The translations under genes were made by a program, and so were the position numbers. A stretch of DNA of 64,000 nucleotides, taken from contig CP185407.1 of the NCBI GenBank assembly GCA_049177155.1, forward strand, positions 310,001 through 374,000. The letters run 5' to 3'. Numbering within the stretch: the stretch's first letter is position 1; every line of letters begins with the position of its first letter. This DNA comes from Hennigella sp049177155. GTDB taxonomy: Bacteria > Bacillota_I > Bacilli_A > Mycoplasmatales > Mycoplasmoidaceae. Shown here one piece after another: positions 42,343 through 54,432 of the stretch. The notes beneath the pieces were generated by a model. That model had not been told where the DNA came from and ran no database searches. It saw only the letters and a list, made by a program, of their open reading frames with translations.

Positions 42343-45051
42343 ATGGCAGACCTAAAAGAACAAATAAAAAATAGTTTAAACATGGGCAAAACTGGTCTTG
42401 AAATGAAGGCCAATTTGAACGTTAAAGAACCAAAGATTCAACAAAGTTGAATTGATGGTCATGTTTATGAACAAGTTTTAGAACACAATCATAAAGAAAA
42501 CAAACAATGAATTTTACATGATGGACCACCATACGCTAATGGTGATCTTCACGTTGGTCATGCTTTAAACAAAATCTTAAAAGATATTATTGTTCGTTAT
42601 AAAAACTCTAAAGGTTTTTATGCTCCATTTGTTATTGGATGAGATACACATGGTTTACCAATTGAACATGCACTAAGTAAGAAACTTGGTAAAGACTACA
42701 ACCAATTATTAATTAGTGAAAAGAGACAAAAATGTTATGACTTTGCTTTAGCAAACATTGCTAAACAAAAAGAACAATTCTCTAAATTTGGATTGTTTAC
42801 AGATTATGACAAGATCTATATGACAATGACAAAAGATTATGAAACAAGACAACTTAATCTTTTCTTGTCAATGATTGAACAAAAACTAATTTTCCAAGCA
42901 TTGAAACCAGTTTATTGATCTTGATCAAGTCAAACAGCTTTAGCTGAAGCCGAAATTGAATATAAAGATTTAGAAGCTGATTCTATTTATGTTGGTTTCA
43001 ATGTTGTTGATGGCAAACAACTATTAGAAAAAGATGATCAAATTGTAATTTGGACAACAACACCTTGAACTATTCCAAGTAACTTAGCCGTTGCAGTTAA
43101 TCCAGAATTTGAATATGTTAGAGTTGCTGTTGGCAGCAAGCACTATGTTGTAGCTAAACAACTTTTAACAACAGTTGCTAAAGCAATTGGCTGAAACCAA
43201 CACAAGATTGTTAAAACATTTAAAGGCCAAGATTTAGAAAAAGTTATGTATGCCCATCCTTTATATAACAAACCTTGCCCAATAATCTTAGCAGATTATG
43301 TTTCTATGGATGATGGAACTGGTTGTGTCCATAACGCACCAGGTTTTGGTGATGATGACTATCTAGCATGTAAGGCATACAAGATTGAACCATTCTGTCC
43401 AATTGATAAAATGGGTCGCTTTACTGCTGAAGTAAATGATAAAGAACTAGAAGGAATCTTCTATGAAGATGCTAATGCATCTATTATTGAAAGATTAAAA
43501 GCAAACGGTAATCTTTTAAAAGCAAGTAAGATTGTCCACTCGGCCGCAATTGACTGAAGAACTAAAAAACCTGTTTTATATCGTGCAACAAAACAATGAT
43601 TTGTTAATATTAACAACATTAAGAAAGACATCATTAAAAACTTAAATGCTGTTAAGTTCAATTCTGAATCAAATAAGAATCATATGAAAGAAATGATTCA
43701 AAACAGATCTGAATGATGTATTTCTAGACAAAGAGTTTGAGGTGTACCAATCTGTATCATCTATGATGATAAAGAACAACCTCTTCTTGATTTAGATTTA
43801 TGTAAACACATTGTTGACATCTTATCTAAAGAAGGAACAAATGTTTGATTTGAAAAACCAGTTGAATATTTCTTAACAGATAAGTATCATGGCAAACATT
43901 ACACAAAGTGTATGGATACAATGGATGTATGATTTGACTCTGGATCAAGTCATATGATGTTTGAAACATTAGGTTGAAATAAACAATGTGATCTATACCT
44001 AGAAGGTAATGACCAATATCGTGGATGATTTAACTCTTCTATTATTACTTCTACGATAGTAAAGAAATGTTCACCATACAAACAATTAATCTCTCATGGT
44101 ATGACTGTAGATGAACAAGGAAGAAAGATGTCTAAGTCATTAGGCAATGGTGTTGATCCATTAAAAGTTTGTGCTAAATATGGTGCTGATATTTTAAGAA
44201 TGTGAGTAGCAAATAGCAACTATGTTGCTGATGTGGCTATTTCAGAAAACATTCTTAAACAAATCTCTGAAATCTATCGTCGTATTAGAAACTCATTATT
44301 TAGATTCTGTTTAAGTAATTTAGCTGACTATGATTTTGCTAAAGATGCTAAATACTTCTTTGGCCCAGAAGATTTATATGTCTTGAATCAACTTAAAACT
44401 AATATTAAAAAAATCAATCAAGCATATGAAACATTTGATTTCTCAGTAATTGTTAAAACAATTAATGCTCATGTAATTGAATTAAGCAGTTGATACTTTG
44501 ATTTAATTAAAGACACTTTATATTGTGATGAAGCTAATAATGAAAAACGTAGAACAATTCAAACTGTTTTATATTTCCTATTAAATAGTTATTTATGTTT
44601 CTTAGCTCCAATCATTCCTCATACTGCATTTGAAGTTCATGGTTTTGTTAATAAACCAAACAAAGCAGCTAACATAATGTTAGAACCATGAGTGGATAAA
44701 CTTCCATTTGAAGTTGAACCAATCAATCAAGAAATGTGAAACATGATCTTTAAATTAAAAGATTTAGTATTTACAAAAATTGAAAAGACGAGAAATGATA
44801 AGGTTATTGCTAAGAATAATGAAGCAGACATTACATTATCATTCAATAACAATCTAAAGATTGATCCAGCACTATTAAAGAAAATCTTTAATGTTGCTAA
44901 AGTAACAATTAATTCAACTAATGATGACAAGATAACAGTTGAAGCAACAAAAACTAATTATGTTAAATGTATTAGGTGTTGAAACTACTATCCAGCAGAC
45001 GAAGTTCAAGATGAACTATGTCCACGTTGTGCTAAATTACTTAAGAAATAA
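42343..45051 (+). CDS. ileS: Isoleucyl-tRNA synthetase
   Basis: A 902-residue class I synthetase. HIGH-type motif in PYANGDLHVGHALNK (~60), the editing domain insert with FTTTPWTIP-like sequence TTTPWTIPSNLAV, the KMSKS loop in GRKMSKSLGNG (~590), the anticodon-binding helical domain, and a C-terminal zinc finger with CIRC and CPRC. Ends 11 bp inside the convergent dinB gene. Confidence 0.98.
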
Positions 45052-46213
45052 ATTTATCGTTAGCAATGAAGACTAGGTCCTTACCTAGTTTTTTATTTAC
45101 GTCTTCAACTATTTTATGTAATTTGTTTTGGCGTTTAGGCATTAGTTGTTGTTCTAATGATTCGTTAGAATCAGTTCTTCTTAGTTTAGATAAGTTGATG
45201 CCAAGTAATCTAATTGGACTACTACCATCTCAAACTGTTCCAAGTAGTTTAAGAGCATAGTTAGCTAAGTCTTCTCATTTATGAATGTAACGAGTTAATG
45301 ATTGATTTTTAACTCTATTAACTTTGTTAAACTTATAGATTACACCAACACAACAACCTTCCATCTTATATGCTTCAAGTTTACTTTGTAGTTCTTGAGC
45401 AATATATTTGATGGTTGTTTCAATTTCATTTAGATCAGTAGTTTGATCTAATAATGTATGACTTACTGATTGACTCTTTGGATCATTCTTACTTGTATCA
45501 ACAAAATCATCGCCATGACCTAAAGCATTTTGTCATGTAACATATCAATTACGATCTAGAGTTGCTTCTAGCAACTTGATATCATCATAGTTAGCTAAAT
45601 CACCAATACTGTTAATACCAATTTGTTTTAAACGTTTAGCAGTTGGTGGTCCAACAAAGAACATTTCTTCAATTGGCAATGGTCAGATTTTAGTTTTTAG
45701 TTCTTGTTCAGTTAAAACAGTAGTAATACCATATGGTTTGTTTAAATCTGTAGCCATCTTGGCTAAGAATTTATTATGACTAATACCAATTGAAACAGAT
45801 AGTCCTAATGTTTTCTTAACACTTGCTTGTAAGTGTTTTGCTAATAAAACTGGATCATTATTGAAATGTTTAATAGCATTAGTTACGTCTAAGAAGCATT
45901 CATCAATAGACATTTCTTGACAAATATTAGAATAATGTTTTTTGATGTAATCAAAAAATTGCATACTCATCTTGTCATATAGTTCATAATGACCAGGAAC
46001 AACAATTAATCTTGGATATTTGTTTAATTCCATATATATAGGTTTAGCTGCTTTAATTCCTAGTTTTCTTGCCGGATAACTAGCACACGAAACAACAGAA
46101 CGTTTGTTGCGTCCACTAACAACAAAGATTTTTCCTTTTAGTTTTGGATTGACAGCTTCTTCACAACTACAGAAGAATGCATCTAAGTCAATATGAAATA
46201 TTGTCTTGTTCAT
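45041..46213 (-). CDS. dinB: Y-family DNA polymerase (Pol IV type)
   Basis: A 390-residue error-prone translesion polymerase. Catalytic residues are present: FHIDLDAFFCSCEEA at the start and MSIDECFLDVT (~105) with the Asp-Glu pair. Finger and little-finger domains follow (SIGISHNKFLAKMATDLNKP, then a helix-hairpin-helix region). The N-terminus also fits ImuB/UvrX relatives, but length and motifs favour DinB. The ATG overlaps the tlyA stop (TAATG), so both are one unit. Confidence 0.93.
45072..45095 (+). terminator. ileS terminator embedded in dinB
   Basis: ACTAGGT/ACCTAGT with loop CCTT, then TTTTTT, on the plus strand within the 3' codons of dinB. Confidence 0.82.
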
Positions 46214-46941
46214 TACACTCTCCTTAAGCAAACTAAAAATTCAGTGTTATTACTTTTTGCTCCAGTGATTGGGGAAGCAACAACATTACTAACCTGTAAT
46301 CCTAGTTTGGTTGCACAGTTGCAAACCGAGCTAATTGCTTGATTGTGATATTTTTCAGGAATGATTCCTTTACATTTATCTAATATTTCTTTTGTTAATT
46401 CAAATTGAGGTTTGATCAAACAAACAAATGTAAAAGGATAGTTAAATAATTTAACTACATGTTCGATTATTTTCTTAGCTGAAATGAAACTAACATCGCA
46501 AGCAATAAAATCTATATGTTCAAAATCGTTTGATTTAGTTTTGCAAAAGTGTGTTTGTTCCAGTAAAACAACTTTATCACTTAATAATGATTTATCAAAT
46601 TGGTTTGTACCAACATCTACGGCATATACTTTTTTGGCACCATGCTTTAGCATTACATGAGTAAAACCGCCTGTTGAACAACCAATATCTAAACACACCT
46701 CGTTATTTAGATCAATCTTGTATTCTTCTAGAGCTTTTAATAATTTATAAGCCCCACGTGACACTCAAATATCACTTGGAACTTTTAGTTCTACCTTATC
46801 TGTATCTTTAACTAAATAACTTGGTGTTGTTTCTTTAACACCATTAACAAAAACATAACCAGTAGTAACAAATTGGTTTAGTTTGTTTCTAGAGTATTGT
46901 TTATAAGATTGGGTTAAAAATTTATCTAATCTAATAGCCAT
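46213..46941 (-). CDS. tlyA: TlyA family rRNA methyltransferase
   Basis: A 242-residue protein with an N-terminal S4 RNA-binding domain (RLDKFLTQSYKQYSRNKLNQ) and a FtsJ-like SAM methyltransferase domain (SRGAYKLLKALE, then DIGCSTGGFTHVML). TlyA methylates rRNA 2'-OH groups and is sometimes annotated as hemolysin. The genes share a transcript with dinB. Confidence 0.93.
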
Positions 46942-46962
46942 AATTTTTATCTATATTTAAAT

Positions 46963-46968
46963 TATAAT
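46963..46968 (+). promoter_or_regulatory. -10 box of the BI-1-like gene
   Basis: TATAAT, 9 nt before the ATG at 46978; divergent from tlyA. Confidence 0.6.
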
Positions 46969-46977
46969 AATTTATAT

Positions 46978-47736
46978 ATGGAAACACAATTTACAAATAA
47001 AACCTATACCAAGACCCAAGTATCACTATTGACTAAGTCAATGTTGATATCTGGTATTGCGTTTGTTATTATTGGGTTATTGAGCTTTGGATGAGCTCAC
47101 ATGTTTAATAATGCAAACATGGCTACTAACATCTCTATGGGGTTACCAATCTTCTTATTAACATTGTTTACAGGTGTTATTGTTTCAATGTTATGAACAA
47201 AGAATATGGTAGGTAATGGATCATTAGGTCTAACATTATTATGTTATGGTGTATATATTCTATCTACATCATTAGCCTTTGGCTGATTGTTTGCTTTAGG
47301 CTTTGAAGCTGATTATGGCTGGCTATGAGCAATGTTCTTAGTTGTTGGTGGGATCTTCTTACTAGCAACATTGATTGCTAAGACAGCATCTATTAAGAGT
47401 ATTATGACAATGGGTAAGATTATTGGCATTGTTGGAGTAACAATGTTTGTGTTCTTCTTTGCTTTCTTAATAATGATGATTATTAGTTTAGCAATGCACA
47501 ATATGGGAGCAATGGATTGAGTATGCTCACTTATTATGATGGGCATGGCTGTCATTACCTTCTTATATATTGTTATTGATATTTGACAAATTAGTAAGAT
47601 TAGTGAGTTCTCATCAGTTACTGATGTATCTTACAAATCAATTTGAACTTGATTCGTTGGTTTTAGATTATTAACTGACTTAGTTAACTTACTATTCATT
47701 GTCTTTATCTTTTTCTTAAGATTTGCTAGAAGATAG
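46978..47736 (+). CDS. Bax inhibitor-1/YccA family membrane protein
   Basis: A 252-residue protein with about seven transmembrane helices and almost no loops. Spacing of helices, the Gly-rich third helix and the late DIWQISKISEF segment followed by a final hydrophobic helix fit the BI-1/YccA (TMBIM) family, whose bacterial members are pH-gated calcium leak channels or FtsH-linked proteins. In mycoplasmas such proteins are common, their role not known. HIT gene follows after 2 nt. Confidence 0.72.
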
Positions 47737-47738
47737 TT

Positions 47739-48140
47739 ATGAGTTGTATTTTTTGCGACATTGCCTCTGGCAAGGTTAAGTGCTATAAGATAGCAGAGAA
47801 TAAAAATGCTTTAGCTTTTTTAGATATCTCTCCTTTAGCTAATGGCCACACTGTTATTATTTCTAAACAACACTATCCAGATTGACAAGCAACACCATTA
47901 AATGTTTTACATGATATGGTTGATTTGTCTGTCCAAGTTGCTGATATCTTAACTAAAAAGTTAAAACCATGAGGCTTTAACTATTTAAGCAATCAAGGCA
48001 AGATTGCTAGTCAAGCAATTTTACATGTGCATTTCCATGTTATTCCTAAATATGTTAAAGGTCAAGGCTTTAGATTAGATTGCAATCGTGTTAATATAGA
48101 AGACGTTGAAAAGATTGCTAAAAAACTAAAAGCAAAATAA
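47739..48140 (+). CDS. HIT family nucleotide hydrolase
   Basis: A 133-residue HIT protein with the catalytic triad LHVHFHVIP (~107), the opening CIFCDIASG and LDISPLANGHTVIISKQHY. Members hydrolyse AMP-linked compounds such as adenosine phosphoramidate or Ap4A. The TGA Trp codons lie at conserved places. It is in one transcript with the BI-1-like gene. Confidence 0.93.
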
Positions 48141-48190
48141 TCTTAATTAATTGATTTATAGGTGTCAAAACACTATAAAATAATATACAT

Positions 48191-48982
48191 ATGATAACTA
48201 AAAACAAATTTTTAGATTTTGTTTCAAAACAAAACTATATTAAAGAATTATCTATAGCTGAACATATCATTCTTTGACTTAACGTTGCTTTGAGCATAAG
48301 TCTTTTTATCGCTCAAATGGTACTATCAAAGGATGATAAACCATATGCTCAATGAACTACATGATTAACATTAATCTCAACTGTTATGTCAGTATTTTCT
48401 GTGATGGCTGGTGCCAAGCAAAGGATTTTATGTCCTTTCCTAGGAATCATTTGTTCTATCTTATTAGTAGCCGTTGCCTTTGGCAATAGATTATCAGGTT
48501 CTATGATAATGTATATATTTAATGCTGTAATGCAAACAATAGTATTCATTATTTGATTTAGATCATCAAAAAATAAAATTACTATTCAACCAGTTCAATT
48601 TAAATTATTGTTTGTCATTATATATATTGCTTGTTTTGTTGGTCTATCCGCATTATTTGCATGAATTGAAGGAATTGATGCATTTAGTCAATGATGATTT
48701 GACAAAGCTCCATTACCATTACCAATTAGAGTATTTGATGCAGCAGCACTAATGTTTACTGTAGCTGCATGTTTCCCAATGCTAAAGAAATGTGACTTTG
48801 TTTGATGAATTTATATTATTTGCGACGTTGCTATTGCAATGACATGAGCACTAAAAGCTTCAATGATTGCTGATGAAAATGTTTTCAATGCTTGATCAAT
48901 GTTTGTTTCTGGTCTAAGTATGTGCGCAACTTGTGTACTTGGAATAATTAATTGAAAAAAAGCACTAAAGAATAAGGCATAG
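48191..48982 (+). CDS. pnuC: PnuC-type nicotinamide riboside transporter
   Basis: A 263-residue integral membrane protein with seven to eight helices. The C-terminal part (MFTVAACFPMLKKCDFVWWI, then CDVAIAMTWA and a final IINWKKALKNK) follows the PnuC pattern of an aromatic W-W helix pair and a basic tail. PnuC imports vitamin B3 nucleosides by facilitated diffusion, which suits an organism that must salvage NAD precursors. The stop lies inside the terminator. Confidence 0.8.
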
Positions 48983-48995
48983 CCTTATTTTTTAT
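48971..48995 (+). terminator. Terminator of pnuC
   Basis: AATAAGGC/GCCTTATT with loop ATA, then TTTTT; overlaps the last codons. Confidence 0.87.
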
Positions 48996-49014
48996 TAATT
49001 ATTCACTTTTACTA

Positions 49015-49176
49015 TATAATTAAAAAACACATTCAGCAAAATAACATTATTTAACTCTAGTCAACAACGAGTAAGTGTTAAGAGTAAATAAGCTGTAATC
49101 ATCGAAATTATTAGTGTTGAATCTATAAATAAGTGTTATTTTATTGTTGTGTTAATAATATTTGAAAGGATTAAAA
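49015..49176 (+). promoter_or_regulatory. rpsD promoter and long leader, possible S4 autoregulation
   Basis: TATAAT at 49015-49020, then about 150 nt before the rpsD ATG with a GAAAGGA site. This is far longer than the leaders of neighbouring genes. B. subtilis S4 represses its own mRNA through a leader structure; this stretch may do the same, but I could not fold it, and no ORF fills it. Confidence 0.5.
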
Positions 49177-49785
49177 ATGTCAAGATATACAGGTAGTATA
49201 AACCGTAAGTCTAGACGCTATGGCTTTTCTTTATTAGAAAACAACAAAGAATTTTCTAAGGGAAAGAAAAGAACATATGCGCCTGGTGCTCATGGTGCAA
49301 ACAAGAGAAAATTGTCAGGTTATGCTGAACAATTACAAGAAAAGCAAAAACTTCAATTCATGTATGGCATGAATGATAGACAATTTAGAAGATTATTCGT
49401 AGTTGCTAAGAAGATGAAAGGTTCTAATGCTATGAACCTATTAATCGTTCTAGAATCTAGAATTGATAACTTAGTATTCAGAATGGGCTTTGCTCCAACA
49501 AGAAGAGCAGCTAGACAATTAGTAACACATGGACATGTGTTATTAAATGGAAAGAAATGTTCTATCCCTTCAACAATTTGTAAGATTGGTGATAAGATTT
49601 CAATTAAAGAAAAATCACAAGCATTACCAGTTGTTAAAGATACAGTTTTAGCTAAACCTCTAGAATTTGTTAAAGTAGAAGGCACTGGTAAAACTGGCGA
49701 ATATGTAAGATATCCACAAAGAGAAGAACTAAACCCAGAAATCAACGAAACATACGTTGTTGAATGATACAACCGTTTAGTATAA
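49177..49785 (+). CDS. rpsD: Ribosomal protein S4
   Basis: A 202-residue primary 16S rRNA-binding protein. Family opening SRYTGSINRKSRRYGFSL, the S4 RNA-binding domain with LESRIDNLVFRMGFAPTRRA and RQLVTHGHVLLNGKK, and the C-terminal EWYNRLV. GAAAGGA lies upstream. The gene follows a long leader and ends in a strong terminator. Confidence 0.97.
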
Positions 49786-49786
49786 G

Positions 49787-49812
49787 AAAAAGAGGCTATG
49801 CCTCTTTTTTTA
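49787..49812. terminator. Bidirectional terminator between rpsD and macro-domain gene
   Basis: AAAAAGAGGC/GCCTCTTTTT with loop TAT. The macro-domain stop lies in its loop. Confidence 0.92.
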
Positions 49813-50317
49813 TTTGATTGTAAGCTTCATACATTAGTTTAGCAAGTTCGTATGGTGCAACTCTACCAGTTGCTCCACCAAAAGCAGGAATAACAATTGA
49901 TTTAATCTTGTTATCCATAGCTACTTTTAGTGTTGAATACATACAGTCCTTAACAACTTTAGTATTTTTAATAATTGATGGACTAATCATGGTTGGACTA
50001 TGAATTAGTTTTATCTTTGATCCTGGAATATCAATAATAAAAGCTGAACCTACTTGTTGAATACCTTTATAGTTCTTAACTATATAAGCTTGTACTTTCT
50101 TAGTTAATTCTCAACCGAAGTAATCAGAAATGGCATAATCATAACCACCATTCATGATTCCTTTAGAGTTGCCAGGACTAACAACACAATCTACTTTATA
50201 TTTATCCATGAAAGATTTAAAATCACCAGTGATGATCTTAACATCTTTTTCATTTTGAAAGTATTGTTGTCAAGCAGTAGTGACAACAGGTTCTTTATCT
50301 AATAGATAGATCGTCAT
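49796..50317 (-). CDS. Macro-domain (ADP-ribose binding) protein
   Basis: A 173-residue macro-domain protein. The key loops are VDCVVSPGNSKGIMNGGYDY (the substrate-binding N and G residues) and IPAFGGATGRVAPYELAKLM. Macro domains bind or hydrolyse ADP-ribose and its derivatives. The chosen start (MTIYLLDKEP) resembles family N-termini; ATG 50332 would add five residues and overlap the permease by 14 nt. It directly follows the amino acid permease, so it is co-transcribed. Substrate unknown. Confidence 0.82.
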
Positions 50318-50318
50318 C

Positions 50319-51926
50319 TTATTGTTCAACATATTGTCAAATTAAATCTTGTTTATTTTCTTTGTCAAAATGTTTAATGAATCAGTCATTAATAAATGGA
50401 GCAGCAACAAGCAAAGCAAAGAAGCATCAGAAGTAGATCATTACTTCTTTAAATGTTAGATATTCTGGAATTAAACCACCTTTAGCTTGTTTTGCAGTTA
50501 AGAACAAACCTCAACCGTTTTGATAGTCATCATTTCAGCTAAGGCCACCTGTTAGAACCTTTTGTACTGGTTCAACTATATATTGATAGATACCACAGAA
50601 GCTGAAAACAAAGATACATGCTAAGACACCAATTACTGCAGCAATTGGGAAGATTTTAAATTTAATAGTTTCGTGGTTATGAGTGGCACGGTTTTTCAAT
50701 CCACCTCAGATAGTTCCTCCATATATGATATATAGGAAGGTAATCATAACACTTGATGTTCCATCAGCTATAGTATCAGTATTTTTAATTGCTGATGGTA
50801 TGATGGTTATTACTCACCATATACCAACTAAGAAAGCTAAATATATTGTTCCAGCAAACAATGGACTATTTGGTTTTTTATTAGTTAATGCTTTACCTTT
50901 AAAGAAAGTACCATCTTCACAAACAGCTTGAAGACCTCTAGTTCCAGAAAAGACTAAAGCATTTAATGTACCAATTAAACATATAAATAAGAAGATTGAT
51001 ATTAAATAAGTTAATAATTGCTTAACAATTGGATTTAAACCTTCCATGTTCATTAATTCATAAACATTACCAGTTCCAGCTGTTATACAACCAATAGTTA
51101 TTCCCACATACACTAATGAAATAACAACAACACCTAAAACAACGGCAATTGGTACGTTCTTTCTAGGTTCATTCATATCACCAGCAATATTACCTACTAC
51201 TAGGAAACCTTCATATGAGAATAAAATGGCAGGAACAGCTTTGAACATTCCAAATACATCTAAAGAACCACTAGCATTAACAGGTGTTGATGTTGTTGTC
51301 TCAACATTATGTCATAGTCCACTATCTGCATAGAGAATTCCAAAGACAACACCTAATAAGATTACCATGCCAATAGGAATAAATTTAATAAGTCCAACAA
51401 CATTACTAAATTTACCCATACTTTTACTTACAAAGTAATTTAGTAATAATAGAACTAGGAATATACCTCCACCTATAATAAAGATATATAGTGCAGATAA
51501 ACTACCAAAACTAAACCCACCAATTCTTGAACCTTCAACTCCTAGTTTAGCAAAACAGTTTAGAACAGCTTCGCCAACAAAGAAAACAACTGAGAAGGTA
51601 TTAATAGCATAGAAGGCTAAAGGATAACCTACTTTAGAATAACGACCAAAGCCATGGCGACAGAACATTTGTGATCAACCACCAAGACCAGCATTTTTGT
51701 TTTGCATTCTACATGTTGAGATTTCAGCAAACGATAGAGCTAAACATAGAACAATAACAATTGAGATACCTCATGAGCATAAGATACCAACGAAATTATT
51801 GTTGTTTAAATTAAAAACTGTTTTGTTCTTAAAAAAGATACCAATACCAACAACTGCCCCGAAAATAATCATGATGGCAGAGAATAAACCTATTTTACCA
51901 GCTGTTTCTTGTTTAACTTTAGGCAT
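50319..51926 (-). CDS. APC family amino acid permease (copy 1)
   Basis: A 535-residue membrane transporter with about 12 hydrophobic segments. The first helix has the APC substrate motif GAVVGIGIF; later LSFAEIST and a FSYEGF segment with the conserved Glu are present. The protein is paralogous to the 52022 gene, sharing the MPKV-(K/S)-x-(E/K)-TAGKIGLFSA start. The substrate is not identifiable. TATAAT on the minus strand at 51957-51962 gives a ~25 nt leader. Confidence 0.88.
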
Positions 51927-51985
51927 AATTAATAGTAAAAATTAATATTAATATTAATTATAGTTATTTTTGGTATTTTGAACAA

Positions 51986-52020
51986 GAAAAAATTCTAGCC
52001 TTTTCAGCTAGAACTTTTTT
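51986..52020 (-). terminator. Terminator of APC permease copy 2
   Basis: TTCTAGC/GCTAGAA with loop CTTTTCA; T run on the minus strand. Confidence 0.88.
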
Positions 52021-52021
52021 G

Positions 52022-53668
52022 TTAGTTTAGAACGATTTCGTCTGGTGTTGGATATTGTCAAATTAATGATGTTAAATTTGATAAGTCTTTCTTATAAATT
52101 AGGAAGTCATTAATGAATGGAATAGCTAACATAACAGCGGCTATTGATCAGAAGACAATACATTCAGATCAGTTTTCTCATTGGTAACCAGCATGAACAC
52201 CTCTTTCATCAATAAATGTTGTGTGTAGCATGTTAGCTAATGGATATCCATCATTATCTTGAACGAATAATCCTCAGTTATTTGGGTTAACTGCGTGTGG
52301 GTTTAAGGCAACATCAACAATGTTTTCATAAACACCACTGAAGGCAAATACAAAGAAGCAAGCTAAAACACCAATAACTGCAGTTACTGGGAAGACTTTA
52401 ATCTTCTTAACTTCTACCTTATGTGTTAATCTATTAACAAAACCACCTAATAGTACTGATCCATATAGTAGGTATGTCATAACTACTAGAATCATACTAC
52501 TTGCATCGGCAATGGCATCAGTATTCAATAAGACAGATGGAATACCAATACCAAATCACCAAATGGCGATCATAATACTAAAGTAAACAGCACCAGCAAA
52601 TAATTTACCAGGTTTTTTGTTGGCTAGTTGTTTTCCTTTAAATAATGTGTTGTCTGTACAAGCAACTTGGTAAGCACGCATACCAGTAAAGACCATTGCG
52701 TTTAATACACCGATAATGCAGATGAAGATGAATACTGACATTATTGTGTTAAGAATATCAGCTGCATGGTCATTACCATTGCATACTAAGTGCATTAAGT
52801 GGTAAACGTTACCAGTACCAGCAGTCATACATCCAATTGTAATAGCAATGTTTAATCCTGAGATGATTAGCATAGCTAAGATAATTGAAAGTGGAACGTT
52901 CTTTTCTGGTTTGTCCATTTCACCAGCTACGTTACCAATAACTAGATAACCTTCAAAGGCAAATAGAACAGCAGGAATACAAGAAATAATTCCTGAAACG
53001 TCTAATGCTCCTGTATCTTTTCAGCTAAATTCTGAAATTCCAACTTCTCATTGTCCTCATCATTGGTTGTTTCATAAACCGTTTTTACCGTTCATGATAC
53101 CAAAGATGATACCAAGTAAACATACAGCAGCTAAAGGCAAGAATTTGATTAGACCAGTAACGTTACTGAATCTAGTCATACCTTTAGATGTGTAGTAGTT
53201 TAGGAAGATGAATAAAGCAAATAATGCACCACCTACTAAGAAGATGTAGAAAGTAGTCATTGGTGCACCAAAGTCAATGATACCAGGACTACCAAAGATG
53301 TTTAATGCTGCTTCTCCTGTAAAGAACAAGATAGCAAACGTTAACACTGGGTAGTATACTTGTGTATACATTAATTTTGTGAAACGACCAATATGGTGGC
53401 CATTGAATCTTGTTGCTCAACCACCAAGACCTTCAGATTTGCTTTTAGTTTTGCAGGTGACTATTTCTCCATAGGAAATAGCAATACATAGCACCATGAT
53501 AATAGCTATCAATCATGATATTAAAACGCCGATTCAGTTACCGTTGTTTGATCTAAAAACTGCATAGTTCTTAAAAAAGACACCGATACCAACTACAGCG
53601 CCAAAGATAATCATGACTGCACTAAATAAGCCAATCTTACCAGCCGTTTTTCGTGAAACTTTTGGCAT
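52022..53668 (-). CDS. APC family amino acid permease (copy 2)
   Basis: A 548-residue paralogue of copy 1, with the same helix layout and motifs (GAVVGIGVF, ISYGEIVTC, FAFEGYLVIGNVAGEM). The pair are tandem duplicates that have diverged strongly in extracellular loops. Each has its own transcript start. Mycoplasmas import most amino acids, some as energy source, so a role in nutrition is likely. GGAAA precedes the ATG. Confidence 0.88.
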
Positions 53669-53728
53669 GTAATTTTCCTTTCGTTTAAATAAATAATTAC
53701 TTTTATATTATAGATCTAATAATTTATT

Positions 53729-53761
53729 AAAAAATGATAATTATTTAATAATTATCATTTT
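53729..53761 (-). terminator. Long perfect-palindrome terminator of ung
   Basis: A 15-bp arm AAAATGATAATTATT/AATAATTATCATTTT around a single T; T run on the minus strand. It covers the last codons of ung. Confidence 0.82.
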
Positions 53762-54393
53762 ATTGGTTTCTTATTGTGCTTAGTTAGATAAGCATTTATT
53801 TTAGAAAAAGGTTTAGATCCTTTAAAGCTTTTGTAGTAACCTAAAGGACTAGGATGACTAGAGGCAATAATCAAATGCTTAGAAGTATCGATATAAGGTA
53901 TTAGTTCTTGGGCATTATTGCCTCATAGAACAAATACTACATTATTACATTGGTCATTAATGGTTTTAATAACAGCAGTAGTAAAGTGTTCTCACCCATG
54001 ATTCTTATGTGAATTAGGCTCTCCTTTATTAACAGTAAGAACACGATTAAGTAATAAGACACCTTGGGCTGCTCAATCTTTTAGTTCAGTATCAGTTCTG
54101 TCTATTCCTAAATCATCTTTAAGTTCCTTAAAGATGTTAATTAATGATTTAGGAGTTTGTACTCCTTCATTAACTGCAAAAGCTAAACCATTAGCAAAAC
54201 CAGGAGTATGATATGGGTCTTGGCCAACAATTACTACTTTGGTTTCTTTAATATTAAAATAATGAAAACAAGCAAATAAGTTTTCTGGGTCAGGAAAGAT
54301 TTCTTTTGTCTTTCCTTCCGAATTAATAAATTTGATTAAATTCAAAAAGTAATCTTTATTGATTTCTTGTTGAATAAATTGTTTTCAATCCAT
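53752..54393 (-). CDS. ung: Uracil-DNA glycosylase
   Basis: A 213-residue base-excision repair enzyme that removes uracil from DNA. Motif A GQDPYHTPGFANGLAF holds the catalytic Asp (~57); motif B is SSHPSPLGYYKSFKGSKPFS. Length and both motifs are complete. Confidence 0.97.
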
Positions 54394-54403
54394 AAACTAA
54401 TTA

Positions 54404-54432
54404 TAAAAAGAAAAAGTATGCATAGCATACTT
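54404..54432 (-). terminator. Terminator of the rpsF-dnaB-lipoprotein operon
   Basis: AGTATGC/GCATACT with loop ATA, T-rich on the minus strand; starts in the lipoprotein stop. Confidence 0.87.
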
